Assembly (NCBI RefSeq): GCF_028389875.1
Contig: NC_084670.1
Coordinates: 10,511,383 to 10,575,382, forward strand
Direction: 5' to 3'
DNA: 64,000 nucleotides
Source of the DNA: Rhea pennata
Lineage: Eukaryota; Chordata; Aves; Rheiformes; Rheidae
Shown: positions 27,850-40,130 of the stretch, piece after piece
Numbering within the stretch: the first letter of the stretch is position 1
Layout: every line of letters starts with the position of its first letter
Program-made: the position numbers and the translations under genes
The notes under the pieces: model-generated
What the model was told of the DNA's origin: nothing
The model's input: the letters and a program-made list of their open reading frames with translations, nothing else
Databases searched by the model: none

Positions 27850-30700
27850 CCTTCTTTTTCCCCTCGCCCTCGCAGCAGCCCGGCGCCTCTCGCCGCCGGC
27901 TCCCCCAGCGCCCCCCGGCTCCTCCGTCCGTCCGCTTCAGCCAGCAGGAAATTTATCTCCCCTCCCTCGCCCACCGCTGAAGACCAGCCGGGGGGGGGGG
28001 GGGCAGCAAGCTGAGCTGGGACAGATATGGGGGGACCGCGGGGCCGGGGTGCAGGATCGGGTCAGGTCTGTAGTTAACACCTGGAAAAGATGATTTCCCC
28101 CCAGCACAGGGCCGTCGAGGAAGAGGAAAACTTCAGTGTCTGCTCCGGCGAGGCGTTAAGCCGGGGGCGGAGGGGGGCAACGCTTCCCTCCCCTGTGTCC
28201 TAGGGACGCCATCACCCCCCCGGCCCGGGGGCTAGCCCTCCTCCCTGCCCCGGCATCCCGTCCGCTCCCAGGGATTTAATTAGCCGTTTACACCTCGGCT
28301 TGGAGTAAATGACTGGTAAGAAGGGGGGGGGCGCGATGCGATGTATCAGCAGCCCCGTTTTGATTGACAGGGTGGAGGACCATTGAAAATCCTGCTGGGT
28401 AGCTCCCGGGTCGCTATGAAGCTCCTTTTAAAAATCCTTCTTCAATGCTGCCTCCCGGTAGATGGCAGCTCCGCCGGGCGCGGAGGTAGCGCGGAGGCAG
28501 CGCGGGCGGATGGAGTAAGGCGGGCAGGGGGCGAGGCCGGGGCGCAGCGCCCGCTCCCACTCCCACGCGTGTCCTCGCCCCGCGGGCCGGCTCCCACGGC
28601 GGGCGGAGAGGCTGCGCCGCCGCCGCCTCAGGTAGGACACCCCGGCCCGGGATAGCGAGGCTCCGCGGTGGAGGGTTGGGGGGCGGTGGAGGCTGCGGGG
28701 GGGGGGGGATTAAGACAAGTTGGGGGGCTTGTTCGCGACGTGGGTGTGTGAGGAAACACTTGAGAGGACTCGGCGCCCCGCGAAGGAGCCGCTCGCGAGG
28801 ATGCGCGCCCCGCGGAGGAAGGGAAGCCCGACCCGGGGTCCAGCGCAAGTCCTCGCCAACTGCTCCGCAGCCCCTGCTGCGCCCTTCGTACTTTATTCGG
28901 AATATAGTACGCTTTCTCCCAAGGGGGGGGGGGAAAAAAGAGGAAGGGGGGAAAAAAATGCTAACCAGTTCGGACGAACCGCGGAGCGGGCTGGAGCCGG
29001 GGCGGCCGCTCCGCCGTGGTTTGGGGCGCACCGCGGGCGCGGGGGAAGGTCGGACTGCGGGCGGGAGAGCGCAACTTGCGCCCCACTTGCACACATCGGT
29101 GTTTCAATGAATCCACCGGGGTGAAGGTGGGGGGAGCCAGGCTGGGCCGGCCCCGGCCGCTGGGGGCTTTGGGTCGCTGGAAAGTTGCGTGTGGGAGGGA
29201 CAGCGAGGAGAGGGCAAGGCTCTGGCAGGGCTGGGAAGTGTTCCTAGGGAAAATCCCTCGCCACCACACTTTGGAAAGGTTGGACGGTGAAACAGTCGCG
29301 GAGCCGGGCTGCGCCGGGACCCCCTCCCCTGTAAGGCGTGTATGAACCCCGGACCTGCGCTGTCAGGCTCGCGTGATAAATTAAGGGCTTCGCAGTCGAA
29401 ACCTATTTACACCTCCATTACAGGGCTAACCAAATGGGGATCAGCATGCATATTTTTACCGCGAGAGATCTCATATATCTCCGCCAGAGTCGCCCCTCGG
29501 GCCATGGGACATCAGCGAGGAAAGGGGAGGGGGAGGCTCCAGCCGCAGCCTGCGCTTCGGCGGAGAGAAAGCGAGTGTCCCCGGTCGGAGCTTGCTGCCC
29601 GGGGTGGGGGGCACCGGGGACAAGGCCTCCTTGCAGGGGCAAAGGAACGGAGACCTGGTTCTACCGGGGAGGGGGGGGGAGGGTGTCCCGGGGGAGAGGC
29701 CGGGACGGGCACTGCGGGGGGAGGAGGGGACCGAGACAGAGCAAGGCGCTCCGGGAAGCTTCTCCTCCGGGGGAGGCGGCGCCCGGCCCGGGACACCCGC
29801 CGCGGCTGCTTTTTTTTAGGGGGGAAGGAGCTGGCAGCTCCCCGGGCGGGCGCGCTGGGACGGAGCCGCCCGGCGCCCCACATCTCCCGGCCACGGCCTG
29901 CTGCTTCTCTCCGCTGTTCCCCGACGGGCGCACGGCGCGGGGGGGACCGGCAGGAGGGCTGGGGACGCGCCAGACCCGCGGTGTCCCCAGTCCCGGGGTC
30001 GTGCGGGCACCGTCGAGCCCCACGGCAGGAGCGTCGCGCCCGTTTACCCGGGGAGATTCGCGCACCAAACGCTGTCCGAGCTCTTCCGAAACGAAACGCG
30101 GGCAGGGCAAAGAGCAAGCTCAGCCTGGGACTTTGGGGCGGGAGGAGCGCCCCGAAATACTCGTCCCGTCGAGGGATCCTCCCCCGTGGCAGCTGCTCCA
30201 GCCGGCCGGGCTCCCGCTGTGTCCCGGGCTTCGGCTCGATTTCCAGCGCCAGGGAAAAAAAGAAATCCTCCCCCCCTCCCAAGTCCGTGCAGTCCCCTCC
30301 GGCGGCCCCCCTCCGGTTCCACTTGGTTAGCTCAAGTTTTCCATGTAAATGACAGTAATAAATATCTAATCATGTCCCGCAGCTATCGGCGGCTCGCCGA
30401 GCAGCCGGCATTAATGAGACATCCCGGGGAAGTGGGGGAAAGAAGACTGGGAAGGAGGAGGAGAAAGAGGGGAAAAATTTTTTGAGAGAGAGAAATTTAA
30501 AAGGAAGACAAAGTGTTGGGTGTTTTTTGTTTTTCCTTTCTTCCATCCGTTCCCCTAAACGGGTTTTGCCGGCAGCCTCCCGAGGCCCGTCCGCGGTGGC
30601 GGTGCGGGCTGAGCGGGCGCGGAGAGACGCGGCCGCACCGCGATTCCTCCGGAGCCGTCGCACCTGTGGTCGCGCCTGGGTTTTGCCCCGTCCCGTCTAA
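27850..30700. promoter_or_regulatory. Large CpG-island domain
   Basis: Nearly 3 kb of very GC-rich sequence with dense CG dinucleotides and long G-runs (about 27990-28003, and around 30736 just beyond it). It produces long open frames on both strands, as expected when stop codons are rare, and none resembles a known protein. From established knowledge, such broad islands near developmental transcription factors are often Polycomb targets and promoters. It may be the promoter of a distant DMBX1 5' exon or of a non-coding transcript; that is inference. Confidence 0.75.
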
Positions 30701-30889
30701 TTAACCCCCCTTCCCTAAAATACAGCAATCCCCCGGGGGGGGGGGGGGACGGACGGACACGATGCGAAGTGGGGGTCGTGGGCAAGTGTCGGGGTGATGG
30801 TCCAGGCTGCCCCCAGCGCAGCCCCGCTGGGTCTGCCCTCCCCCAAAGCCCTGCGGGGCTGGCGTGTGTCCATCAACATCGTGATTCCC

Positions 30890-31150
30890 AAACAATTAAT
30901 GGGACTGGAAAGAGCTTTTCATGCTGTTTTGGGGGGGAGGAGGAGAGGCTGAAATTAAACCATGAGAGTTGGATTTGTTCTCCTAACGCTAAACAAATGG
31001 AGTGATTACCTTCTTTCCAAACGCATCAGTCATACTACATTAAGTAGCAGAGAGCTAATTATCCCAATTAGGAGGCTGATTTATAATTAATGGCTTGGAC
31101 CAAGTGATAATTGGATGTTAATGGATAACAGTTTTGTCTGAAGTAGCCTC
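30890..31150. promoter_or_regulatory. Candidate enhancer: dense homeodomain-site cluster
   Basis: TAATTA occurs at 31056-31061 and 31084-31089, CAATTA at 31065-31070, TAATTG at 31108-31113, TTAATGG near 31118-31124, and CAATTAATGG near 30892. The sequence is AT-rich and CpG-poor, abutting the large island. It resembles a conserved developmental element, but conservation was not tested. Confidence 0.45.
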
Positions 31151-31173
31151 CTGCTTCCCCAAAGGCAGGGCTG

Positions 31174-31176
<3 letters not shown>

Positions 31177-31204
<28 letters not shown>
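31177..31204. repeat. Poly-T tract (28 nt)
   Basis: Uninterrupted T next to the 30.9-31.15 kb homeodomain-site cluster. Confidence 0.98.
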
Positions 31205-33479
31205 CCTCCTTCCTCTCCCCTTGCCTCTGCCAGGAGCACAAAGCAAATGAGGAAAGAAATGTGCTATTAGCTGATTCAGTGGGACCTGTCCTCCCTGCCG
31301 GGGCAGGTGACGGCGGAGCCCGGCTGGCTGCAGGGGTCCCAGGGAAAAGGGGGAAGTGGGGGCCGGGCTGGCTGGGGTTCAGTGCTGTGAGCTGCAGAGA
31401 TGGCCCCCAAAGCTGCGCTGGGCCACAGCCTCACCTCCTTCCCACCCCGCATTCTTCCTCTGCCATGTTTTCAGGTGCCCCTTTGCTTTTCCTGCTCCAC
31501 ACTCTCTAGCTTTCCAAATCTTGGACAGCTAAACCGAGGCAGGAAGGGTTGGACTCCAAGTCCCTGGGGGCCTTGGAGTTTCAGCACCTTCAGCCCTGTG
31601 CCGAGTGTGCAAGGCATGATGCCTCATCCTATGATGAGTGGCAAAGGCTGATTCCCCCTGAGAAGCTCCGGTGCGATGCCTCATACAGGGAAGGGCAGGA
31701 CGGAGGGCTCACCCTGACGAGAAGTTTATATACCTCCGATCTGTGATCTCTCTGCTGCTCAGGGTGGTGGTGGGGACAGACTGACTCTGCAGATGCTCTC
31801 TGCTTTCTGTTTCTCCCTCAATACCTGGATCTCAGGATTGGCACTTTAGCTGTTTTTTTCCCCTTTACCAGTAAGTAAGCTTATGCATGTCAATTGAGGT
31901 CCCTCATTTGCCCCAGCAGGAGAGAATTGAACTTACATCCCTTTGGCTTTCAGATCATGTTTCTAAGTTCATTTTTTTTTCCATTTGGATATTTAAATAG
32001 CTAAGAACTTTAAGGGCAGAAAATCTCTGAAAGCATAGAGTGACTTCAGCTCTTTAAGCTACCGTATGACCGATGGTATATTAAATTACACCAGTGTACT
32101 CAATGCAAAACAATACATCCAAATCATACCATCAGACAGTTAAAGAGGTGTTTCAGCTTTCCATGTTATTTCAAACAGATCTTGATGTCCAAGCAGGACA
32201 TTCTTCTTGTACTTGCATGAATTGGTGGGCTGGGATTTGGTTGCTCTCTCGGAAGATGAACCTCTGTTTCATGGAGCTGGTGCAGGTCTGCTTCCCCTTG
32301 GCATCAGGGCTGCTACTTGTGGCAAAGAGACAGAAACAGAGCTGGAGACAGTTTCCCACCTGCCAGAGGTGAGGGCAGGCTGGCCAGGCAAGTTTTACAC
32401 AATATAGTCATAGAGGGAACGATTGCAGTGGGTTTTGTTCCCAGTGTCATGTATTTATCCTTTTCTTAAAAAAAAAATTCATTGAGGAAGAAAGGAATCT
32501 GATTAAAAGCATCCAGAAAGAACAGAGATTTCCACCACCCTGCCCTGGTTGTCATCAAACCAGCCCTACCAAAATAAAGATGCTGCAGAAAAGGAAGAGG
32601 GACCAAACTCTTCCAATGCGGCTATCTACTGTTTCCGCTACTAAATCCATCGGCAAACCCTTAGCTAGAAGTAGGCTGTGTTTTCAAAGTCACCAGCTGT
32701 ATCATCCCCACAGGGAATACCCAGCAGCTAGCCAAAATTCAGCTCTTCAGGCTGGAAATGCTTCTGTTGAGGTACTGACGAGTGCCAGTTAGGTTTGAAC
32801 CCTTTCAGAAGCTTCAGTACTGATTTCCACCACTCAAGTCAGAACAGAAACATTTAGAGCTGCTTGTTTGGAGGGGGGGGGACTCCTGGGGAAAATGCTG
32901 AGGAACAAGGAGTCGAAGAAGCCCAAATATTCCAATCTGTGTGCAGCTATTTTGGGGGACTGCCCAGCAAAACATGCTTGTTGATAGAGTGAAGAATTCT
33001 GAAATGCTACTACATATGTAGGAATTAACTTATAACATACCGAGATTAGTCAAAACTCTGTGTCTTTTTCCTTCAGCCTATTGCAGCCCAACAGCTACTG
33101 AAATTATTATTTTGTTGTTGTCGTTATTAACTTCAGTGGGATTTGGATCGTGCCCTCTGCAATTTCTAAAGCAGGTCTGGTGCTGCCACAGCTGCTGGAA
33201 AGGGCAGAGCCTCTGAGCGAGGGATGGAGCAGGGTGGGACGCAGGGGGTGCCTGGGGCCAGCAGCTCTCCGAGCGTTTACGGCCAGGAGTTGTGGGTGGG
33301 CCACTGTGCGAATGGGATTTCTTCCTGGTAGCTGCTGGCACACCACTTTTGGGACCAGCTGCAGCCACTGTGTGGCCAGAGCAAACATTGACATGAAAAA
33401 TACTACTTTAAATCGTCCAGATAATAAAATGGAAAGTAGTGCGGATGGGAGGGTGCTTGGGAATTTCTCTAGCCTGCTC

Positions 33480-33670
33480 CGAAAAAGGGAAACCAGATGG
33501 GCTGGGGGGGGGGGGGACAGGCAGATGCACAGAAACGCTGCGGTGACGGGAGCTGCAGAAACGCGGTGCCTGCCGCGGCGCGAGCCGGGCGGGCGACGAG
33601 CCGGCAGCCGCCCCGCGCGCGCGGTGCGTGTCAGCTGGGGCCGGGTGTGCCCGACGGGCTGCACCAGCAC
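33480..33670. promoter_or_regulatory. Small CpG-rich patch
   Basis: A short CG-dense stretch, including an alternating GCGCGCGCGG run near 33613, preceded by a G-run at 33505-33517. Confidence 0.45.
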
Positions 33671-35154
33671 CCTGGCGCCCGTTCAGCTGCTCTGCTTCTT
33701 CTGCAGCGTGCGGCTCTCTAAAGCTCAGGTCACCTGCTGATGGCCAAAATACATTGCTTACCTTGGCAGCTGCAGTGAATTCAGTGTACGTATCCAAAAG
33801 CTTACGGGAAAGGAAGCATTACGTACACCCACAGCTCTCCCCAGCCACCGGTTTCTGTACTAACTCTAATTTGTGGCCCTGTTTTAAGAGGGCATAGCTC
33901 CTTTTTTCTTTTTTCCCCCCTCCTCTCCCTGGAAAAGCCATTGAGCACAAATGGCTTTTGCAGTGAAGCGAGGAAAACAAGCATTGTCTGTTGTGAAGAA
34001 AGAAAACTCAAAACTTCTGCAAGGCAGATGCTTATTCTTTCAAAAGTACCAAGCATCCTGCAGCTCTACAGCTTTCTGAAGAGGTCTTTTTCAGGAGTTT
34101 TTTTTGTTTGTTTGTTTTTGTTTTTGTTTTTCTTTCTGGCTAAGGTAAGCCTTGCCTGTCATCCTGCCTGACCTTACTCTGAGCAAAAGCAATTACCACC
34201 ACATGGGTTGTGACTGCAGTTTTTAGAGTGCTACAAACACTGTCTGCAGGGGCAGACCCAGAATCCAGTTGTACCTGCAGAAACATCCCGGGCCCGGGAT
34301 TTCATGTTCTCTGTTTCCTTCAAAATTAGTTTGTTCTTCAGGTCTACCTGAGATCAGATTCAAGCAAAATCGCCGGTGCTGCTGTGGCTTTGCAGCATTT
34401 CAGCTAAACAGATGAAAGAGCACCCAGGAAAGTCGCTCCATGCCAAGTGAGATGAACCCCAATGATGGGGCGAAAAACACTGAATTTCACAAGGATGCTT
34501 TTCTCTTCTTCCCCCTAGTGTGCATTGAATCACTATCAGCTTGGCACCCTTCGCTTACCGCCCTGTCTTGCTTTGTGAATAGTTGTGGTGGGTGAAGAAA
34601 TTGCCCTCTGTCCGCTGCTGTCCCTTTCCCATAGCCAAAGGAAAGCAGAGGGGAGCGCGCCCCGGTCGCCACCATCCTCCCGGAGCCCGGGGTCTTGGCT
34701 GAGGTGCCGGGCCAGCACCAAGTACGTGGTCTCTTCTGCCAATCCAGCACCTGGAGTGGTGGTAACAGCTGCTGAGCAGCAGGAGAAGAGCTGGAAATGT
34801 TTTTGATTGCCTCTGAAACCCCCCCGAGTCCCCCAGGCCGGGAAAGGGCAGAGGCGAGGCTGGACCCCTCTCCTCCTGCAGTTTGGAAAATTCCCTCCGC
34901 CAGCGTTAAGGCGGACGAAATGACGCTTCTCCAGCAAAGCCGTTTTTACTGAAGCGAGAGGAAGGGCCGAGCCAGGCAAACCACATCCAAACGCAGCTAA
35001 GCCAGAAACATGCTTGTTTTGGAAGCAGCGAGGGCTTTGCACGAGGGGTGTTTGCATGCAAAGAGCCAAGTTAAACATTCGAAGCTGTTTGTGAATTTGG
35101 TAGTTTGCTTGCACGGCCCTTTAGGGTTACTCCAAGTCCTGAACTCAGGGCTGG

Positions 35155-35315
35155 TTTCGAGGCAGAGGGCTCGAGACACGGAGAGGACGGGCCGGCCGCG
35201 GCGGTCGACGTCCCGAGAAGGGGGGTGCGCGGCGGCGGCAGCGCCGGGCCGTGGGTGCTCGAGCGGCCCGGGGTGGGTCTGGCTGCTGTTTCCGCTGTAA
35301 CAGTAGCCGCGAGAA
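35155..35315. promoter_or_regulatory. Small CpG-rich patch
   Basis: Dense CG dinucleotides (for example around 35190-35270) within otherwise moderate GC sequence. Confidence 0.45.
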
Positions 35316-38300
35316 ATCAGGGTAAACGCCTTCTTTCTTTGCCTTCACTGAACTGGAAGCAGAACGGGATCTAGAGCCAAGGTGATGTTCCTTTTAAGAG
35401 GTTTTCTTGTTTACTCAGGAAAACGTTTCTGCTTCAGCCTAGATTACAAGAGCTGTTAGTGAGGGCTAAACATCACTCCGAAAGCGAAACGGGAGCTGTG
35501 TGGACACCGACCCGATCCGCAGCAACGCTTTGTCGGGTGTAAATCACGACTGATGGGCTCGAAAGGACAGCAAGAGATTTAGCCCCACGGTGGTCCCCAT
35601 CCAGCCCCTGCACTGCAAATCGCTGGTCTCCAAGCCTTCAAAATTGTGTCTGGCTCAAAAGTAGACGCTTTTGAGGGTCTCTTGGTTTTGTTTTATTTCA
35701 GAGCTTTGGAGACCGCACTTTGAAGCACGCCTCCGCGAGCAGAAGCTCTAGAAACTCTTTAAATGAGAACTGTCTGCTCAATCACTTGGCTCCGTTATCC
35801 AGGGTTTTGATGGAGGGAGGGGGAACAAAAAGGATGATTTCACAAAAGCTTTAAATAAAAGTCACGGGAACTGATGAGTTACCTCCGTCAGCCGGGGCCC
35901 GTTGTCTCACCTGCTCGTAACCCGTGTCCGAGTTTGCAGAGCCACACGATCAAACTCCCCCGTTTCAGCAGGGTGCCCTGAGGTTTGGTTCGTAAACCTT
36001 ACAAAACCTCTCAGATCCTCTTACACTTCCACTGCGAGTACGTGAGCGTTATAAATACGGTCACTGGACTGCTCGGTACCAGGCCCTGACGGAGGCAGAT
36101 CTTCGACGAGGTCTACCCCAGAACTGTGACGCTGGCCTTAAATGGAAGCATTTCCAAATTTCAGCTGCTAGCTAACTTCACTTTTTTAAGAAAATGATCC
36201 TCCTCATTTTAAAGGCTAGAGAAAGGCACTGCCTGCCTGAGGCTGAAGAGGAATAGAGTAGTATTAATAAGGTCAGTAGTAGCTGCTGCAAAAATTTGTG
36301 TAATAAGCCAACTTTTGCTTTGAGTGAGTTGAGATTAGTTCAAGCAGACTAGATACAATTTGGATCTCCCTCTACATCTAGAAATTAACTGTATTTAGAT
36401 CCAGGGATTTGTACAGGTGTAAAAATATTGCAGGTAGATTAGAAACGAGGAATCTTGATTTTTGGAGCTATTCTCAATTCCTTTATTCCAGTCATAAGAA
36501 AAACCCTCTGGAACCCTGTTTTTGTGATGCATGTTGCTCTGAGACTTTGGCATTTGAACGAGAAAATATGATGTGTTGCAGTATTTCAAGTTACTTATAT
36601 TTCAACCACTACAAAGGTGAGATTGCTGAAAGTCTAAGGAAACAATCTCATGTGAGGAACAAAACTGATTTATGACATGCTAGTTATTATCCTACATGAT
36701 TTTGGACTCTTTTATATTTGGACCTTTTAAAGTTTTAAGGATATTAAAAAAAATGAAGAAAACCTTTTGCAAGGTTCATTTATTCAGAACCCCTTAGGTA
36801 TGTAACTTGTTTAGCACCGAATACATATAAACCTATGTCTGTGGATAGGTTGAGCCTCTTTGCTAGATTGTCAGATAAGTAGGGGCAGAGATTCGTTATT
36901 TATCTTGCTGATTTAAAGTGTGTCTGAATAAGGGCTGGAAGCACGAAATCATAAAGCAGGTCCCCCCTAGGACCAGGGGAATATTTTGTCGTGATTTTAT
37001 TTGGATGACGTTTGTTGCTAGCAGTAATAAGGGGGACACTGTTAACACAAACTGTTGTCTGCTATTCCTTGTTAAAAATGAACAGATTCCCGCGCTTCAC
37101 GTAGGGAAACACGAGCAGCAGTTCATACCATTTGAGCAGGCGCCGACAGTGCTGTGCCAGGCTGACGGACTACAACTTTTCTTTTTATGTGACAGGACTG
37201 CTGCTATTTTTCTGTCACCTACAGAAAACCGTACACCAACAGGAGCAAGGTACAGGTCATTTCTTCTGTGATTTTTTCCTGGTGCTTCTCCCATTCTGCA
37301 TGGGGTGTCTTGCTTCAAGGTGCGGACTCGAGGCAGTGCAGAGCTCTTCCAAAATTAAAATGCATCTCTAGGTAATTTATTTTCATCAGTAATGAACTTT
37401 CTTGAGATCCTTGATGGTACCTATGGTGCTGAAATTCCTTTATGCCAATGAATATCAAAATACAGACATAATCCTCTCATTATAGCTTATTTTCTACATT
37501 AAGAAAGTCTCATGCATACCCCTTTCTTCCCACCAATGTCTCCTCGATTTCTGCAAAGCTCAGATGAAATGATGAAGCAACATCCCACTGATGGTGACTG
37601 GTCTCAAGCAGGTGTTGGTATCCCATTCTTGACTCCTCAAAGAAAAAAAATATAGTTGTCTCTTTAACCTCATAGATTTTATTATTTCATTCTGTGTGAT
37701 AGTATCTAAGCATCTTGTACATACCAGTGAATTTAGTCTGAGCCCTTTTTTGAGTTTGGGATGACTCACTGTTCGAAGGAGCAAGCTGAAGGGAAAAGAG
37801 AAAATGATCCTAAGGCCCTGCAAAGGTCTGAGCCCTGCACTCAACCTCAAACTCATGGTGTCCAGCCAAGTTTGAGCAGAACAACTGTCGTCTTATGCTG
37901 GGCACTTTCTACTTCCACCTGGGGAAATCAGCCAGAATAATCTGTTGAAGAAGCTTCATCCATCTAGACACAGTCTATTTTGGAAGAAAAAGGTTTTCCT
38001 CCAGAATAACCCACTTAAGCAAAACCAGTGTCTTGGTTTAACATTGCTTTACTCCAGAGCAGCGTCTGCACAAGGAGCTGTTGTGGATGTCCTCGTTCAG
38101 GATAGCTCACCGTGGAGACAACTCTCCCGCTTTCCATGAGCTTTGTGGCCAGGACAAGTGACCCTTCAGGTTGCAGGCTGCAGGAATCGATACGTTTCTC
38201 CTCTAATAGGCTTTGTCAGTTCTGTATTTCATTAAATGTCTTATGTGGATGGCATGTGAAGTCAGATACAGATTGACGATGTTTTGATGGGGAATAAGGG

Positions 38301-38372
38301 GGAGAAATGAAGAGAGTAGCAAGCAGAAAATGTCCCTGTTCTCAAATTCTTGGGTACAGTTAATACATCTCT

Positions 38373-38375
<3 letters not shown>

Positions 38376-38410
<35 letters not shown>
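38376..38410. repeat. Poly-T tract (35 nt)
   Basis: Uninterrupted T, preceded by CTCTCTC. Confidence 0.98.
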
Positions 38411-38413
<3 letters not shown>

Positions 38414-38879
38414 TTCTTTCTTGGTAGAAAGGGAAAATACAAAAGTTTCATTTCAAGATACTTTGCAGAAAACTGCAATACTCAAATTTTCAGAATATAT
38501 TTTATTGTTCTCATACCTGTTTTAAATACATGCAAGTAAAAATACCAGCTATTGGGTACAGAAGTTTTCACCAGGTGAGGAAACAAGTGGCTATTTCCTC
38601 TTTACTTTCCTTTGTCTCAGGACAGGATTGTGCACCTGCATATGTAATTAGATACTAATTAGATAGGGAAACTTAGAGCCATTTGTACAAGTCGAGAAGC
38701 CCAGGCCAGCTGACGGTAGCGCTTGTAGTTAATGATACTACTCTGAAGTCCAGGGCCAAACTTTCCCTCGTACACTATGTTGCTGAGAGGCATATGGGAC
38801 TTGCACTGCTCTGGTGTTAACGGCGTTACGGGAGATTGCAGTTTTCACAGCCGCTGTTGGGAAGATGCAACTGGGAGCA

Positions 38880-39570
38880 GCGAAGTAGCCGGAGCAGCAA
38901 CGCTGCTCTGGGCATCCTGCTCTGTAAACGTGCAAAGCGTTTTGCGCTGGATTGAACCCCAGCAGCTGGTAAAGAGTGACGTGCTCCCAGGGTCTGCCTG
39001 GGACGGGCAGAGATGCACCTTGCCCGGCCTCTGCGGCAGGCAGAGGGTGGAGAATCCGGTGTCTCGCCCAGGCAGGGCGGTGAGACCTGGCGGGAAGCCC
39101 CGTCTCCTCCTCCTGGTCCTCTCTGCGAAGCTGCGCCTTGGCCAGCCGTGGCGGAGGGATGCGGCCCGTGCAGCAAGGGAGGTCGTGTGCTTCGGGGGAC
39201 GAGGTGAGCGCAGGCAGCACGGGCAGCCGGGAGCGGAGCGAGCCTTGGGCCGCCGGAGGCGGGAGAGCCGCCGCGCGGAAGGGAAGCAGCAGCCCCGGTG
39301 TGGCACGCACCGCGCGCTCACAGCGGGTCAACCAAAGCCTCCCGCGGCCCTCGGCACGGGCAAAGCAGCGCTCGCCTCCTCCCTGGCACGTGTTTGCCTC
39401 TCGGCCCTCTGTCCTTGCCCCGCGCCCTTTCTCAGTCCCCGTTCTGCCGTGCAAAAGTGGCGTGAAACATCCCTTTTCCTTCCCGACGAGCCCTGCGCTA
39501 CCCTCCCCGCTGCATCGCCAGCCGCTCGAGGCCGAACCTTTCCACAAAGCAGGAGCTCAAACTTTGCTCT
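38880..39570. promoter_or_regulatory. CpG island, 4 kb upstream of the first DMBX1 coding exon
   Basis: GC- and CpG-rich, strongest at 39000-39330. Open frames of about 270 codons on both strands overlap here, but their composition is that of random GC-rich DNA. It is the nearest strong island upstream of the coding exons and so a candidate for the DMBX1 promoter. Confidence 0.55.
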
Positions 39571-39619
39571 CATCTCCCTCCTCGCTGCTCTCGTTCCTTA
39601 AGCCCTCCAGCCAACAGAG

Positions 39620-40130
39620 ACATAAAAGATGCATTTGCAGATTTTGAAAATTAAAACCATCTATACAGCCAGTGGGGAGGGATCAGCTTATTTGGTTGCT
39701 TAATGAAATATAAAGATTATTTTAACCAGTGTAAGCACTATTCGACAGCTTGTGAAACACAGCAGTGGCTTGATGAATGGCTTTCTCCATTAAAAAAAAT
39801 TGCTGCATGATGTCTTTTAAATATTTAATTTATTGGGGTTCGAGTGTGCTCAGAGCTGATAGTTAAATAGGAATTGTCTGCAGTCTCAGTTAACTTTGCC
39901 TATTGGGTTGAACAATCTTGCTCAGTAAATGCAAAAATCTCCTTTTTTCCTCCCCCCCCCCCTTTTTTTTTTGCACTGAATCTGGGATGGTGTATTTACT
40001 GCACAAGAGACCAAAAAGTTCTGCCTGTCATCCGCACTGCATCGCATCAGGCAATTATCACTAAAGTTGCGATGTATATTGACTCCCCTCATGTGCCTGT
40101 CATTATTTTTTTAAGTTCTCTGCTTTATTA
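39620..40130. promoter_or_regulatory. Candidate conserved element between CpG island and DMBX1
   Basis: AT-rich, CpG-poor sequence with TTGCTTAATGAAAT (near 39697), AGATTATTTTAACC (near 39715) and GGCAATTATCAC (near 40050). A T/C simple tract interrupts it at 39946-39972. Confidence 0.35.

Noticed and set aside
28414-29094. Open frame of 226 codons on the minus strand
   Set aside because: Pro/Arg-rich composition expected of GC-rich DNA; no domain and competing frames on the other strand.
29342-30352. Open frame of 336 codons on the + strand
   Set aside because: It lies in the CpG island, where stop codons are rare. It is Arg/Gly/Pro-rich, overlaps long frames on the other strand and in another + frame, and resembles no known protein.
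33107-33740. Overlapping frames of 187 (minus) and 196 (plus) codons
   Set aside because: No recognisable domain; partly within a CpG-rich patch and partly in ordinary sequence with no codon bias.
36918-37271. Open frame of 117 codons in non-GC-rich DNA
   Set aside because: The protein resembles nothing known and lacks a domain; this length occurs by chance in 64 kb.
38738-39601. Overlapping frames of about 270 codons on both strands
   Set aside because: Both sit on a CpG island and have random GC-rich composition. Overlap on both strands is expected by chance there.
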